Source: Nocardioides guangzhouensis
Lineage (GTDB): Bacteria > Actinomycetota > Actinomycetes > Propionibacteriales > Nocardioidaceae
Reading direction: 5' to 3'
Length of the DNA: 64,000 nt
NCBI RefSeq assembly: GCF_004519545.1
Contig: NZ_SDKM01000011.1
Coordinates: 62,001 to 126,000, forward strand
This document shows, in pieces, positions 54,778 through 64,000 of the stretch (the first letter of the stretch is position 1; every line of letters begins with the position of its first letter). The notes below the pieces were generated by a model, which was not told the DNA's origin, did no database searches, and saw nothing but the letters and a program-made list of their open reading frames with translations. Both the position numbers and the translations under genes were made by a program.

Positions 54778-56196
54778 TCAGTACGCGAAGCGCTCGTGGT
54801 GCAGCGCCTCGGGCGCCACGCCGGCGGCGCGGGCGGCCTCGAGCACGTGCTCGATCCAGGCCGGCGGGCCGCAGACGAACACGTCGCGGTCGGCGACGTC
54901 GGGGACCAGGGCCCCCAGCGCCTGCCCGCCGGTGAGGCCGGAGCCGGCCGGGTGCCAGTCCGGATGGCGCGGGTCGCGCCGGCCGACCAGGCCGTGCACC
55001 CGGGCGCCCCGGGAGCGGGCCAGGTCGACGACCTCGTGGGCGAGGACCGCGTCCTCGGGGCGGCTGACCCGGTGGATCACCACGGTCGTCTCGGGGCCGG
55101 GCGGCAGCTCCTCGAGCAGCGCCCGCAGCGGCGTGATGCCGATGCCGGCTCCGATCAGGACGGTGCCGCGCCGGACCTTGGTGCCGGCGTGGAGCCGGCC
55201 GTAGGGGCCCTCCACCAGCACCTTGGTGCCCGGGCGCAGCGACCGCAGCCGGGACGAGCCGTCGCCGACCGCGTCCGCGGTGATCCGCAGCGACCGGCCG
55301 TCGGGGGCGGCGGAGAGCGAGTAGGGGTTGGCGCGGGTGGCGCCCTGGCCGTCGAGGAACCGCCAGTGGAAGAACTGGCCCGCCCGTACCCGCAGCCGGT
55401 GCAGGTCGCGGCCGGTCACGTGGACGGTGGTGACGGTCGGCGACTCGTGCACGACGTGGCTCACCACGAGCCCGTGCCGGGCCGACCGGACCAGGGGGAC
55501 CGCCACCCGGTAGACGAGCACCGCGGCCAATGCCGCGCCGTACAGCCCCCACCAGAAGACACTCGCCACCGGGCTGGAGGTGAAGTCGCGACCGGTCCAC
55601 AGCTGGTGGGGCAGCGCCAGGCCGGCGCCGAGGTAGGCGTAGAGGTGGAGCAGGTGCCACGACTCGTAGCGCAGCCGCCGTCGGGCGGCCCGCAGGGAGG
55701 TCACCACGACCATCACCAGGGCGACCGTGCCGGCGGTCGCGAGGAGGATGCCGGGGGAGAACCGGATCTGGTCCCACAGCGTGCCGACGAAGCCGCGCGA
55801 GGTGCCGGCGGCGTAGCCGGCCACGATCAGCACGATGTGCGCCAGCATCAGGTTGAACGACGTGAAGCCCACGAGGCGGTGCACGCGGGCCAGCTCGTCC
55901 TGGCCCCAGGCCTGCTCGACCACGGGGATCCGGGCCATGAGCAGGACCTGGAGCAGCAGCAGCACCGAGGCCACCAGCCCGGCGACCCGGCCCAGCGATG
56001 TCAGCGCGTCGCCGGTGTTGCCGAACGCGGTCAACCCGCCGCCCGCGACCCACAGCGCCACCACGAACAGGACGAGGAGCCAGGCCACGGCCCCGGTCAG
56101 GTCACGCCACCAGGAAGGAGTCCGGTCAGCCCGACGCCGGAGGGCGTGCGGCGGGACCGGGGCGGCGCCCGTCGCGGGACTCGTGTGCAGGCTCAT
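54778..56196 (-). CDS. Ferric reductase-like transmembrane flavocytochrome
   Basis: 472 residues from ATG 56196. The N-terminal half has about six transmembrane helices with His residues suited to haem (RVHRLVGFTSFNLMLAHIVLI; ESWHLLHLYAYLGAGLALPHQLW). The C-terminal half is a ferredoxin-NADP reductase module: FHWRFLDG, RANPYSLSAAP (FAD), VLIGAGIGITPLRALLEELP (NAD(P)), FVCGPPAWIEHVLEAAR. It would move electrons from NAD(P)H across the membrane to an FMN acceptor, plausibly the next gene product. Its first ~24 codons are overlapped by the end of the upstream monooxygenase frame. Confidence 0.92.
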   Translation of the reverse strand: MSLHTSPATGAAPVPPHALRRRADRTPSWWRDLTGAVAWLLVLFVVALWVAGGGLTAFGNTGDALTSLGRVAGLVASVLLLLQVLLMARIPVVEQAWGQDELARVHRLVGFTSFNLMLAHIVLIVAGYAAGTSRGFVGTLWDQIRFSPGILLATAGTVALVMVVVTSLRAARRRLRYESWHLLHLYAYLGAGLALPHQLWTGRDFTSSPVASVFWWGLYGAALAAVLVYRVAVPLVRSARHGLVVSHVVHESPTVTTVHVTGRDLHRLRVRAGQFFHWRFLDGQGATRANPYSLSAAPDGRSLRITADAVGDGSSRLRSLRPGTKVLVEGPYGRLHAGTKVRRGTVLIGAGIGITPLRALLEELPPGPETTVVIHRVSRPEDAVLAHEVVDLARSRGARVHGLVGRRDPRHPDWHPAGSGLTGGQALGALVPDVADRDVFVCGPPAWIEHVLEAARAAGVAPEALHHERFAY

Positions 56197-57742
56197 GTCC
56201 CCGAGGTTGGCTGCCGTCCCTGTGCGTCACCTGTGAACCACGCGTGGAGCCTGTGTGAGCGGCCGGTACGCCGTCACGGTGGCCGATGCGGAAGTCCGCG
56301 GGGTCGAGGACCGCGGTCCGCTCGGCGTACTCCCGGACCAGGCCCGGCCAGTTGGTGACCACCCGACCGCCGTCCGTGCGGTACCAGCTGGCGCAGCCGG
56401 ACCAGACGCTGTCCCGCAGCCGGCCCTGCACCTCGGCGTCGTAGCGGGCCGCGACCTCGGGGCGTACGTCGAGCACGGCGCCCGCCGCCACCCGCTGCAC
56501 GGCCTGGCGGAGGTAGCGGGCCTGTGCCTCGATCATGCCGAGGATCGAGCTGCCGCCGAGGTTGGTGTTCGGCCCGTAGACCAGGAACAGGTTCGGGAAG
56601 CCGGGCACGGTGATGCCGAGGTGGGCGTGCGCGCCGTCGGCCCAGGTCTCGCGCAGGTCGCGGCCACCGGTGCCGAGCACCTCGAGCGGGGCCAGGAACT
56701 CGGTCGCGGCGAAGCCGGTGCACCAGACCACGACGTCCACGGGGTGCCGGCGACCGTCCTCGGTCCGCAGCCCGTCCGGCTCGAAGGAGGTGACCGGGGA
56801 GGCGACGAGGTCGACGTGGTCGCGGTCGAGGGCGGGGTACCAGTCGTTGCTGAACAGCACCCGCTTGCAGCCGAACGGGTCCGGTGGGACCAGCCGCTGC
56901 CGAAGCCCGGGGTCACGCACCTGCCGCCGCAGCCGCAGCCGCCACACCCCGATCAGCAGCTTCCGCAGGGGACCGTCGTTGGTGAACGTCGCGTTGAAGC
57001 GCTCGGTGATCCAGAAGGCCAGCCTCCGCCCGGCGTCCTGCGCGGCGGGGAAGCGTCGGTAGACCCGGCCGTGGATGCGGGTGTAGGCCCGGTCCGGCTT
57101 CGGCAGGACGTACGGCGCGGAGCGCTGGAAGACGGTCAGCGCGGCGACGTCGTCCACGATGCCGGGAACGACCTGGATCGCGCTGGCGCCGGTGCCGACC
57201 ACGGCGACCCGCTTGCCGCGCAGGTCGACCGTGTGGTCCCAGCGGGCGGAGTGGAAGGCGCGGCCCGCGAAGTCCTCGTGGCCGGGCACGGCCGGCTCCA
57301 CCGGCCGGGAGAGCTGGCCCAGCGCCGGGACCACGACGTCCGCCGCGATCTCCTCCCCGGCGGCGGTCCGCACCGTCCAGGCGCCGGCCGCGTCGTCGTA
57401 CGCCAGGCCGGTGACCTCGACGCCGGTCCGCACCCTCGCCAGCGCGCCGGACTCCGCGGCGGTGCGCTCGAGGTAGGCGAGGATCTCCGCCTGCCCGGAG
57501 TAGCGGCGCCCCCAGTCGGGGTTCGGCGCCCACGACCACGAATAGAGCGGCGAGGGCACGTCGCACGCGGCGCCCGGGTAGGTGTTGTCGCGCCACACCC
57601 CGCCGACCGCGTCGGCGCGCTCGAGGACGGTCACGTCGGAGAACCCGGCGCGCAGCAGCTCGGCGGTGACGCCGAGGCCGCCGAAGCCGGCACCGATGAC
57701 GACGACGCGTGGCGGACGGCCGTCGCGGGGGAGGGAGGCCAC
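56126..57742 (-). CDS. FAD-dependent monooxygenase (flavin-containing/Baeyer-Villiger type)
   Basis: 538 residues from GTG 57742. FAD loop VVVIGAGFGGLGVTAELL, NADPH loop VAVVGTGASAIQVV, and between them the BVMO-like FHSARWDHTVDL. YPGAACDVPSPLYSWSW and YGPNTNLGGSS are also typical of the group. Reaction: NADPH- and O2-dependent oxygenation of ketones or soft nucleophiles; substrate unknown. The last ~50 residues are a charged, low-complexity tail encoded over the start of the ferric reductase gene, and probably not ancestral. It starts 1 nt after the SDR stop, so the two form an operon. Confidence 0.88.
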   Translation of the reverse strand: MASLPRDGRPPRVVVIGAGFGGLGVTAELLRAGFSDVTVLERADAVGGVWRDNTYPGAACDVPSPLYSWSWAPNPDWGRRYSGQAEILAYLERTAAESGALARVRTGVEVTGLAYDDAAGAWTVRTAAGEEIAADVVVPALGQLSRPVEPAVPGHEDFAGRAFHSARWDHTVDLRGKRVAVVGTGASAIQVVPGIVDDVAALTVFQRSAPYVLPKPDRAYTRIHGRVYRRFPAAQDAGRRLAFWITERFNATFTNDGPLRKLLIGVWRLRLRRQVRDPGLRQRLVPPDPFGCKRVLFSNDWYPALDRDHVDLVASPVTSFEPDGLRTEDGRRHPVDVVVWCTGFAATEFLAPLEVLGTGGRDLRETWADGAHAHLGITVPGFPNLFLVYGPNTNLGGSSILGMIEAQARYLRQAVQRVAAGAVLDVRPEVAARYDAEVQGRLRDSVWSGCASWYRTDGGRVVTNWPGLVREYAERTAVLDPADFRIGHRDGVPAAHTGSTRGSQVTHRDGSQPRGHEPAHESRDGRRPGPAARPPASG

Positions 57743-57743
57743 G

Positions 57744-58505
57744 TCAGGCGATGGTGAGGCCGCCGTCGACCGGCAGCGTCTGGCCGGTCACGTATCCCGA
57801 GGCGTCCGAGGCGAGGAACACCACCGTCGCGGCGAGCTCGGCCCCCTCGCCCATGCGCCCGGCGGGCACCCGCTGCAGCACGTGCTCGAGGTAGCCCGGC
57901 GGGTAGGTGTCGGTCATCTCGGAGACGAAGAAGCCCGGGGCGATCGAGTTGACGCGGATCCCCTTGCGTCCGGTCCACTGCTGGGCGAGGTCGCGGGTCA
58001 GGCCGTTGAGCCCGGCCTTGCTCGCGGAGTACGCCGCCTGCGGGAGGCCGCCGGTGGTGAGGCCGAGCACCGAGCTGATGTTGATGATCGAAGAGCCGGG
58101 CTGCATGACGCGGCCGGCTGCCTGGGCCATCCAGTAGCAGCCATTGAGGTTGACGTCGATGACCGAGCGGAACTGCTCCGGCGTCTCCTTGGCGGCGGGC
58201 ACCGCGGTCCCGACGCCGGCGTTGTTGACCAGCACGTCGACCCGGCCGAGATCGGCCATCGCGGCGTCCACCAGTGCCTGGCACTGGGTGGGGTCGGACA
58301 CGTCCGTGGCCACCGTGAGCACCCGCCGGCCGGCGTCCCGGACCAGCTGCGCGGTCTCCTCGAGCTTCTCCAGGCGGCGGGCGCCGAGCACGAGGTCGGC
58401 GCCGGCCTCGGCCAGTCCCCGGGCGAACGCGACGCCGAGACCGCTCGAGGCGCCCGTCACGATGGCGACCTTGCCGTCCAGCCGGAACATGTCGTTGACA
58501 GTCAT
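57744..58505 (-). CDS. SDR-family oxidoreductase
   Basis: 253 residues from ATG 58505. Complete classical SDR: TGASSGLG, NNAG, SIINISSVLG and YSASK, with GYVTGQTLPVDGG at the end. The ATG follows TACCTT by 6 nt on the minus strand and sits inside an inverted repeat (TTGACAG-N5-CTGTCAA), so expression is likely repressible. It is co-transcribed with the flavin monooxygenase; an alcohol-to-ketone then ketone-to-ester sequence is a plausible but unproven joint role. Confidence 0.92.
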   Translation of the reverse strand: MTVNDMFRLDGKVAIVTGASSGLGVAFARGLAEAGADLVLGARRLEKLEETAQLVRDAGRRVLTVATDVSDPTQCQALVDAAMADLGRVDVLVNNAGVGTAVPAAKETPEQFRSVIDVNLNGCYWMAQAAGRVMQPGSSIINISSVLGLTTGGLPQAAYSASKAGLNGLTRDLAQQWTGRKGIRVNSIAPGFFVSEMTDTYPPGYLEHVLQRVPAGRMGEGAELAATVVFLASDASGYVTGQTLPVDGGLTIA

Positions 58506-58517
58506 GCTGTCAAGGTA
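58495..58517 (-). promoter_or_regulatory. Leaderless promoter and operator of the SDR-monooxygenase operon
   Basis: The -10 TACCTT (58517-58512) lies 6 nt before ATG 58505. The perfect inverted repeat TTGACAG-TCATG-CTGTCAA (58495-58513) covers the start codon and the transcription start, the size of a TetR-type site. Confidence 0.6.
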
Positions 58518-58540
58518 GCCGAGCCGGTGCCCGGAGCACC

Positions 58541-59010
58541 TCAGGGCTTCCAGAGGATGGGCTCGCCGCTGTCGTCGTCGTGCGCGTCGCCGCCGGTGTA
58601 GCGCACCGCGGTCAGGTCACCGCCGGTGAAGGCCGCGACGGAGACGCAGAGGTCCACGCTGGTGCCGGCGGTCAGCGTGCTCGTGTCGACCTTGTCGTCG
58701 CAGCCGTCCTCGACGTTGAAGATCGTCGTCTCACCGGCGGAGTCGAGCGCGTCGAACTCGAGGCTCGGCAGCAGGAACGCGCCGCTGAGGTCGGTGACCG
58801 CGGTGAGCGTGACCTGCACCCGGTACGACGTGGTCACGCCGCTGTCGGTGTCGGTGCCCGGACCGACCGAGGTCACGGTGTACTCCGCGAGGGCGGGGGA
58901 GTCGGAGATCGCGTCGAGCTCCACGGTCGCCGGCTCGCCGTACGCCAGCTCGGTGCCGGGAGCGGGGTGGCCGCCAGGGCGGTGGCGAGGGCCGGGACGC
59001 GAGCGCGTAT
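58541..59010 (-). pseudogene. Decayed secreted DUF4352-like protein
   Basis: The body (58541 to about 58966) encodes a beta-sandwich-like protein (ELAYGEPATVELDAISDSP, YRVQVTLTAVTDLSGAFLLP, SVDLCVSVAAFTGG) with two cysteines. Upstream in this frame there is no ATG, GTG or TTG before a stop; the first start is GTG 58924, inside the domain. A signal-peptide-like stretch (RARVPALATALAATPLPAP) lies directly upstream in another frame and begins at ATA 59010 where ATG would be expected. One frameshift plus a lost start explains this. Expression from GTG 58924 cannot be excluded. Confidence 0.5.
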
Positions 59011-59078
59011 GGAGGGGTCTGTTCTGCGTGGAGGCGCGGTCCGGGGATACCCACGCGCCGTGACCGTCAAACAGCGGC

Positions 59079-59084
59079 TACCAT
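59079..59084 (+). promoter_or_regulatory. Leaderless -10 of the leuS leader
   Basis: TACCAT ends 6 nt before ATG 59091. Confidence 0.55.
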
Positions 59085-59090
59085 GGGCGC

Positions 59091-59129
59091 ATGCACACGT
59101 CGGCCCAGCTTCTCGGCCAGCCGCGCTGA
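59091..59129 (+). CDS. Putative leuS leader peptide (12 codons)
   Basis: The frame encodes MHTSAQLLGQPR. Codons 7 and 8 are the tandem leucines CTT-CTC (59109-59114); CTT is rare in DNA this GC-rich. The long hairpin begins at the very next base. There is no ribosome site, and the ATG is at the predicted transcript start. It is proposed as a stalling peptide for leucine-responsive attenuation; expression is not shown by sequence alone. Confidence 0.5.
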   Translation: MHTSAQLLGQPR

Positions 59130-59187
59130 TCGCACCAGCAGACGCTGAGTGATCACGCGGCCACCCCTCCCTGCGAGGGGTTTTTTC
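59115..59187 (+). terminator. leuS attenuator: pause hairpin and intrinsic terminator
   Basis: A long bulged hairpin (59115-59162) pairs GGCC, GCG and TGATC with GATCA, CGC and GGCC, with an apical CACCAGC-AGAC-GCTGaGTG hairpin. It is followed by ACCCCTC-CCTGC-GAGGGGT (59163-59181) and a run of T to 59186, the clearest rho-independent terminator in the window. It lies 54 nt before the leuS ATG. Confidence 0.65.
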
Positions 59188-59240
59188 ATGCCACCAGCAC
59201 ACCCCCGGCCGGGAACGCGACGAGGAGAAGGAACAGCACG

Positions 59241-61724
<2,484 letters not shown>

Positions 61725-61730
61725 CCCGGG

Positions 61731-63236
61731 TCAGCCGGCGGGGTCCCCGACCGCCGCGTCGCGGTAGCCGAGGACCGCGCGCGTCATCGCGTTGCGGGTC
61801 GCGAGGAGCTCCGCGAGCGCCGCGTCGAGATCGGCGGTGGTCACGCTCACCGAGCCGGCCGCGTCGGTGCCGTCGGCCGACTCGCGCTCGACCGCCACGA
61901 CCGCGGCCCGGCGCAGCAGCTCCTTGAGGAACGACGCGGTCACGCCGGCAGTGCGGTCGATGACGTCGTCGATTCCGGCCGGGTCGACGTCGAGGCCCCG
62001 TCCGTAGAGCTCGACCAGCCGGCGGCGCGACTCCGCGTCGGGGAGGTCGATGTGGACCGCCTGGTCCACCCGGCCGGGCCGAGCGGCCAGGGCCGGCTCC
62101 AGCAGGTCGGCCCGGTTGGTGGTGAGCAGGAAGACCACATCCGCGTCCTCGTCGAGACCGTCCATCTCGTTCAGCAGCGTGAACAGCAGGGGTGACGAGC
62201 CGCCGTAGTGGTCGCGCTCCTCGGCGATCAGGTCGACGTCCTCGACCACGATCATCGCCGGCTGGAGGGTGCGCGCGATCGAGCAGGCCTCCTTGATCGC
62301 GCCGAGGGTGTCCCCGGTCAGCTCGATCACGGTGGTGTCGGTCAGCTCGCCGATCAGGTGGCGGACGGTGTGGGTCTTGCCGACCCCGGGCGGGCCGTAG
62401 AGCAGCAGCCCCCGCTTGAGGTGCTGGCCGGACGCGCGGAGCCGGTCGCGGTGCCGGGCGACGCCGACGACCTGTCGTCGTACGTCGTCGAACGTCGCGG
62501 CCGGCAGGATCAGGTGGTCGGGGTCGACCACCGTGCGCCGGTGGAGCTGCAGGGCGGACTGGTGGTCGTCGAACATGGTGCGGCCGAAGGAGACGACCTG
62601 GCCGCGGAAGACGTTGTGCTGCACGGCCAGGGCACGCAGCTGCCTGGCGGCTGCCTCGGCGGCCGCGGGGCGCGAGGCCACGATCTCGACCGTCACGCCG
62701 TAGACGTCGCTCTCGCGGTCGGAGCCGCGGTAGAGCAGGGCGAGCCGGTCGTCGCCGTCGGTCACGAGGAGCACCGCAGCCCGCAGGCACTCGATGGTCT
62801 CGCCGTCAGGACCGGTCGGCACCCGGACGCCGGAGACGTTGCCCGGTCGCGGGCCGTGGCCGTAGTACTCCTCGTCGGCGGGCCCGATCAGGTCGCCGAG
62901 CCCGAACGGACCGCGGTGCCGGTGGCCGGTCATGCCGATCACCTCGACGGTGCGGTCGGGAGCGGCCAGCCAGGCGTCGAGGGCGGCCTGCACGTTGGGG
63001 TGCTCGTAGCCCGCCCAGCGCTCCTCCGAGACCGGGAGCGTCGCCACCGGCACCGCCAGGTGGTCGGCGATGATCGTCCGGAACGTCGGCCGCTCGTCCG
63101 CCCGCGCCTTCAGCACGAACCGGCGCACCATCCGCCGGCCGTAGCGCCGCAGGTCCGCGAGCTCCGGGCTGATGTCGCCTGACCCTGCGGCGTTCGCGCT
63201 TCCGGGCTCCGCCATGCCGTACGCCACCCACCCCAT
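61731..63236 (-). CDS. AAA-family ATPase (Cdc48/FtsH-like module)
   Basis: 501 residues from ATG 63236; further upstream codons lack a ribosome site. The N-terminal ~235 residues are a family-specific domain without named motif. The AAA module has Walker A GPPGVGKT (281-288), Walker B MIVVEDVDLI, the sensor stretch VVFLLTTNRADLLEPAL and arginine finger AARPGRVDQAVHI. No protease domain or membrane segment is present, so it is a soluble remodelling ATPase of unknown client. A TAGAGT hexamer about 35 nt upstream may be its promoter. It is convergent with leuS, 6 nt apart. Confidence 0.88.
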   Translation of the reverse strand: MGWVAYGMAEPGSANAAGSGDISPELADLRRYGRRMVRRFVLKARADERPTFRTIIADHLAVPVATLPVSEERWAGYEHPNVQAALDAWLAAPDRTVEVIGMTGHRHRGPFGLGDLIGPADEEYYGHGPRPGNVSGVRVPTGPDGETIECLRAAVLLVTDGDDRLALLYRGSDRESDVYGVTVEIVASRPAAAEAAARQLRALAVQHNVFRGQVVSFGRTMFDDHQSALQLHRRTVVDPDHLILPAATFDDVRRQVVGVARHRDRLRASGQHLKRGLLLYGPPGVGKTHTVRHLIGELTDTTVIELTGDTLGAIKEACSIARTLQPAMIVVEDVDLIAEERDHYGGSSPLLFTLLNEMDGLDEDADVVFLLTTNRADLLEPALAARPGRVDQAVHIDLPDAESRRRLVELYGRGLDVDPAGIDDVIDRTAGVTASFLKELLRRAAVVAVERESADGTDAAGSVSVTTADLDAALAELLATRNAMTRAVLGYRDAAVGDPAG

Positions 63237-63405
63237 GCTCGTCCCCCGTCCCTTCTCCTGCTCGCACTCTAGGGCCGGGCCCCCTCCGCGCGGGCCGGGA
63301 TCACCGGGCGGGTCCGGTCCAGACCGCTGCGACGCGCGTGCAACCCGGCGGAGCACGGTCGCGTCTGGGCGGTGCACGCATCCGTCCCGAGCCAGGAGCA
63401 CCCCG

Positions 63406-63576
63406 ATGTCCCCGCACCACCTCACCCTGTCCATGGCCGCCAGCGTCGTCGCCGGCTTCGCCCCGGACGGGCAGCGCATGGTGCGGGCCGGCGACAGCAG
63501 GGCGGCTCCCCGGGCCGGATCCGGGCCCCGTCCGGGCTCGCCCGTTCAGGCGCCGCGGGTCCCCGTCGCGGGGTGA
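63406..63576 (+). CDS. Small hypothetical protein
   Basis: 56 residues from ATG 63406, with CAGGAG 7 nt upstream. The sequence starts HHLTLSMAASVVAGFAPDGQRMVR and ends in a Pro/Ala/Arg-rich tail. It has no membrane segment or recognised domain. The good ribosome site and isolated position are the only support; it may be a chance ORF. Confidence 0.4.
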   Translation: MSPHHLTLSMAASVVAGFAPDGQRMVRAGDSRAAPRAGSGPRPGSPVQAPRVPVAG

Positions 63577-63599
63577 TCTCGGGGCCGCGGACCCGACGG

Positions 63600-63605
63600 T
63601 AGGGT
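63600..63605 (+). promoter_or_regulatory. Leaderless -10 of the DegV gene
   Basis: TAGGGT ends 6 nt before ATG 63612. Confidence 0.6.
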
Positions 63606-63611
63606 GCGCGC

Positions 63612-64000
63612 ATGACGAGGGTGGCGATCGTGACCGACTCCTCGGCCTCCCTGCCCGACGGCGTCGCCGAGGAGCTCGGGGTGGTCGTGGTGCCGCTCCA
63701 GGTGGTCATCGGGGCCACGTCGTACGACGAGGACGAGGCCACCACCGACATGGTCGCCGAGGCGCTCCGGTCGTTCACCCCGGTCTCCACCTCCCGGCCG
63801 ACGCCGGCCGCGATGGCCGAGGTCTACGCCGCCGCGGCCGCGCGGGGAGCCGAGGCGATCGTCTCGATCCACCTCTCCCGCGAGCTCTCCGGCACCTTCG
63901 ACTCCGCCGAGGTGGCCGCGCGCGACTCCTCCGTGCCGGTGCTGGCGGTCGACGGCCGGCAGGTCGGGCACGCCACCGGGTACGCCGTGATGGCCGCGGC
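63612..64000 (+). CDS. DegV-family fatty-acid-binding protein, 3' partial
   Basis: 130 residues are visible before the window ends. VAIVTDSSASLPDGVAEELGVVVVPLQVVIG is the DegV/FakB start, STSRPTPAAMAEVYAAAAARGAEAIVSIHLSRELSGTFDSAEVAA supplies the lipid-head-group binding motifs (TSRP, SxxLSGT), and AVDGRQVGHATG follows. The family binds fatty acids for phosphorylation by FakA. The ATG lies 6 nt after TAGGGT. The partner kinase is not in view. Confidence 0.93.
   Translation, partial: MTRVAIVTDSSASLPDGVAEELGVVVVPLQVVIGATSYDEDEATTDMVAEALRSFTPVSTSRPTPAAMAEVYAAAAARGAEAIVSIHLSRELSGTFDSAEVAARDSSVPVLAVDGRQVGHATGYAVMAA

Noticed and set aside
59100..59187. T-box riboswitch before leuS
   Set aside because: No T-box consensus bulge or specifier-loop architecture is seen; the short ORF with Leu codons explains the layout better.

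Overview
The window is GC-rich, densely packed chromosomal DNA from an actinomycete. Gene content and protein style point to Nocardioidaceae (a Nocardioides-like organism): a GlgE-type alpha-glucan operon, crotonyl-CoA carboxylase/reductase, MeaB, EtfBA, a DivIVA/Scy-like coiled-coil protein, CGNR zinc-finger proteins and many GTG/TTG starts. This placement is an inference from family recognition; no 16S rRNA gene is present. I see no prophage, insertion sequence, integrase or CRISPR array. It reads as core or near-core chromosome with a few decayed loci.

Layout. 1-4.1 kb: the end of a tandem 3-hydroxyacyl-CoA dehydrogenase and a secreted M6 metallopeptidase. 4.1-13 kb: a small membrane protein divergent from a two-component system, a YbfF-like hydrolase, a CGNR zinc-finger protein divergent from an EamA exporter, and an AI-2E-family membrane protein overlapped with a long coiled-coil polarity-type protein. 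13-18.9 kb: acyl-CoA genes (crotonyl-CoA carboxylase/reductase, methylmalonyl-CoA epimerase, thiolase, MeaB), then a small protein, a PH-domain protein and a MarR regulator. 18.9-19.3 kb: two facing gene remnants. 19.5-26 kb: two SDR proteins (one with a destroyed catalytic motif), a CnoX-like thioredoxin/TPR protein, a LysR/EamA divergent pair, glutathione peroxidase and a NUDIX protein. 26-43 kb: alpha-glucan metabolism, with the overlapping operon glgE-treS-mak-glgB on the minus strand, glgP on plus and glgX on minus, interleaved with two secreted metallopeptidases and a potassium-channel-like protein. 44-49 kb: enoyl-CoA hydratase, etfB-etfA and a secreted lysyl-oxidase-like protein. 49-53 kb: proA, small membrane proteins, nadD-rsfS, carbonic anhydrase and tRNA-Ala(GGC). 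53-58.5 kb: a ferric-reductase-like protein, an FMN-binding protein and ApbE, then an SDR and flavin monooxygenase pair. 58.5-64 kb: a decayed secreted protein, leuS with a candidate attenuator, an AAA ATPase and the start of a DegV protein.

How the genes work together. Thiolase, hydroxybutyryl-CoA dehydrogenase, Ccr, epimerase and MeaB supply steps from acetyl-CoA through crotonyl-CoA to ethylmalonyl-CoA and the methylmalonyl-CoA mutase system, with EtfBA and enoyl-CoA hydratase serving acyl-CoA oxidation. TreS, maltokinase, GlgE and GlgB convert trehalose to branched alpha-glucan; GlgP and GlgX take it apart. The ferric-reductase, FMN-binding and ApbE set forms a flavin-based membrane electron-transfer unit.

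The strongest non-gene signals are regulatory. At least 13 genes on both strands have a TANNNT hexamer ending exactly 6-7 nt before their start codon, which suggests widespread leaderless transcription. One of these leaderless starts drives a 12-codon peptide with tandem Leu codons, followed by a long hairpin and an intrinsic terminator just before leuS, which looks like a leucine attenuator. Another is a 16-codon leaderless ORF coupled by GTGA overlap to a membrane protein.
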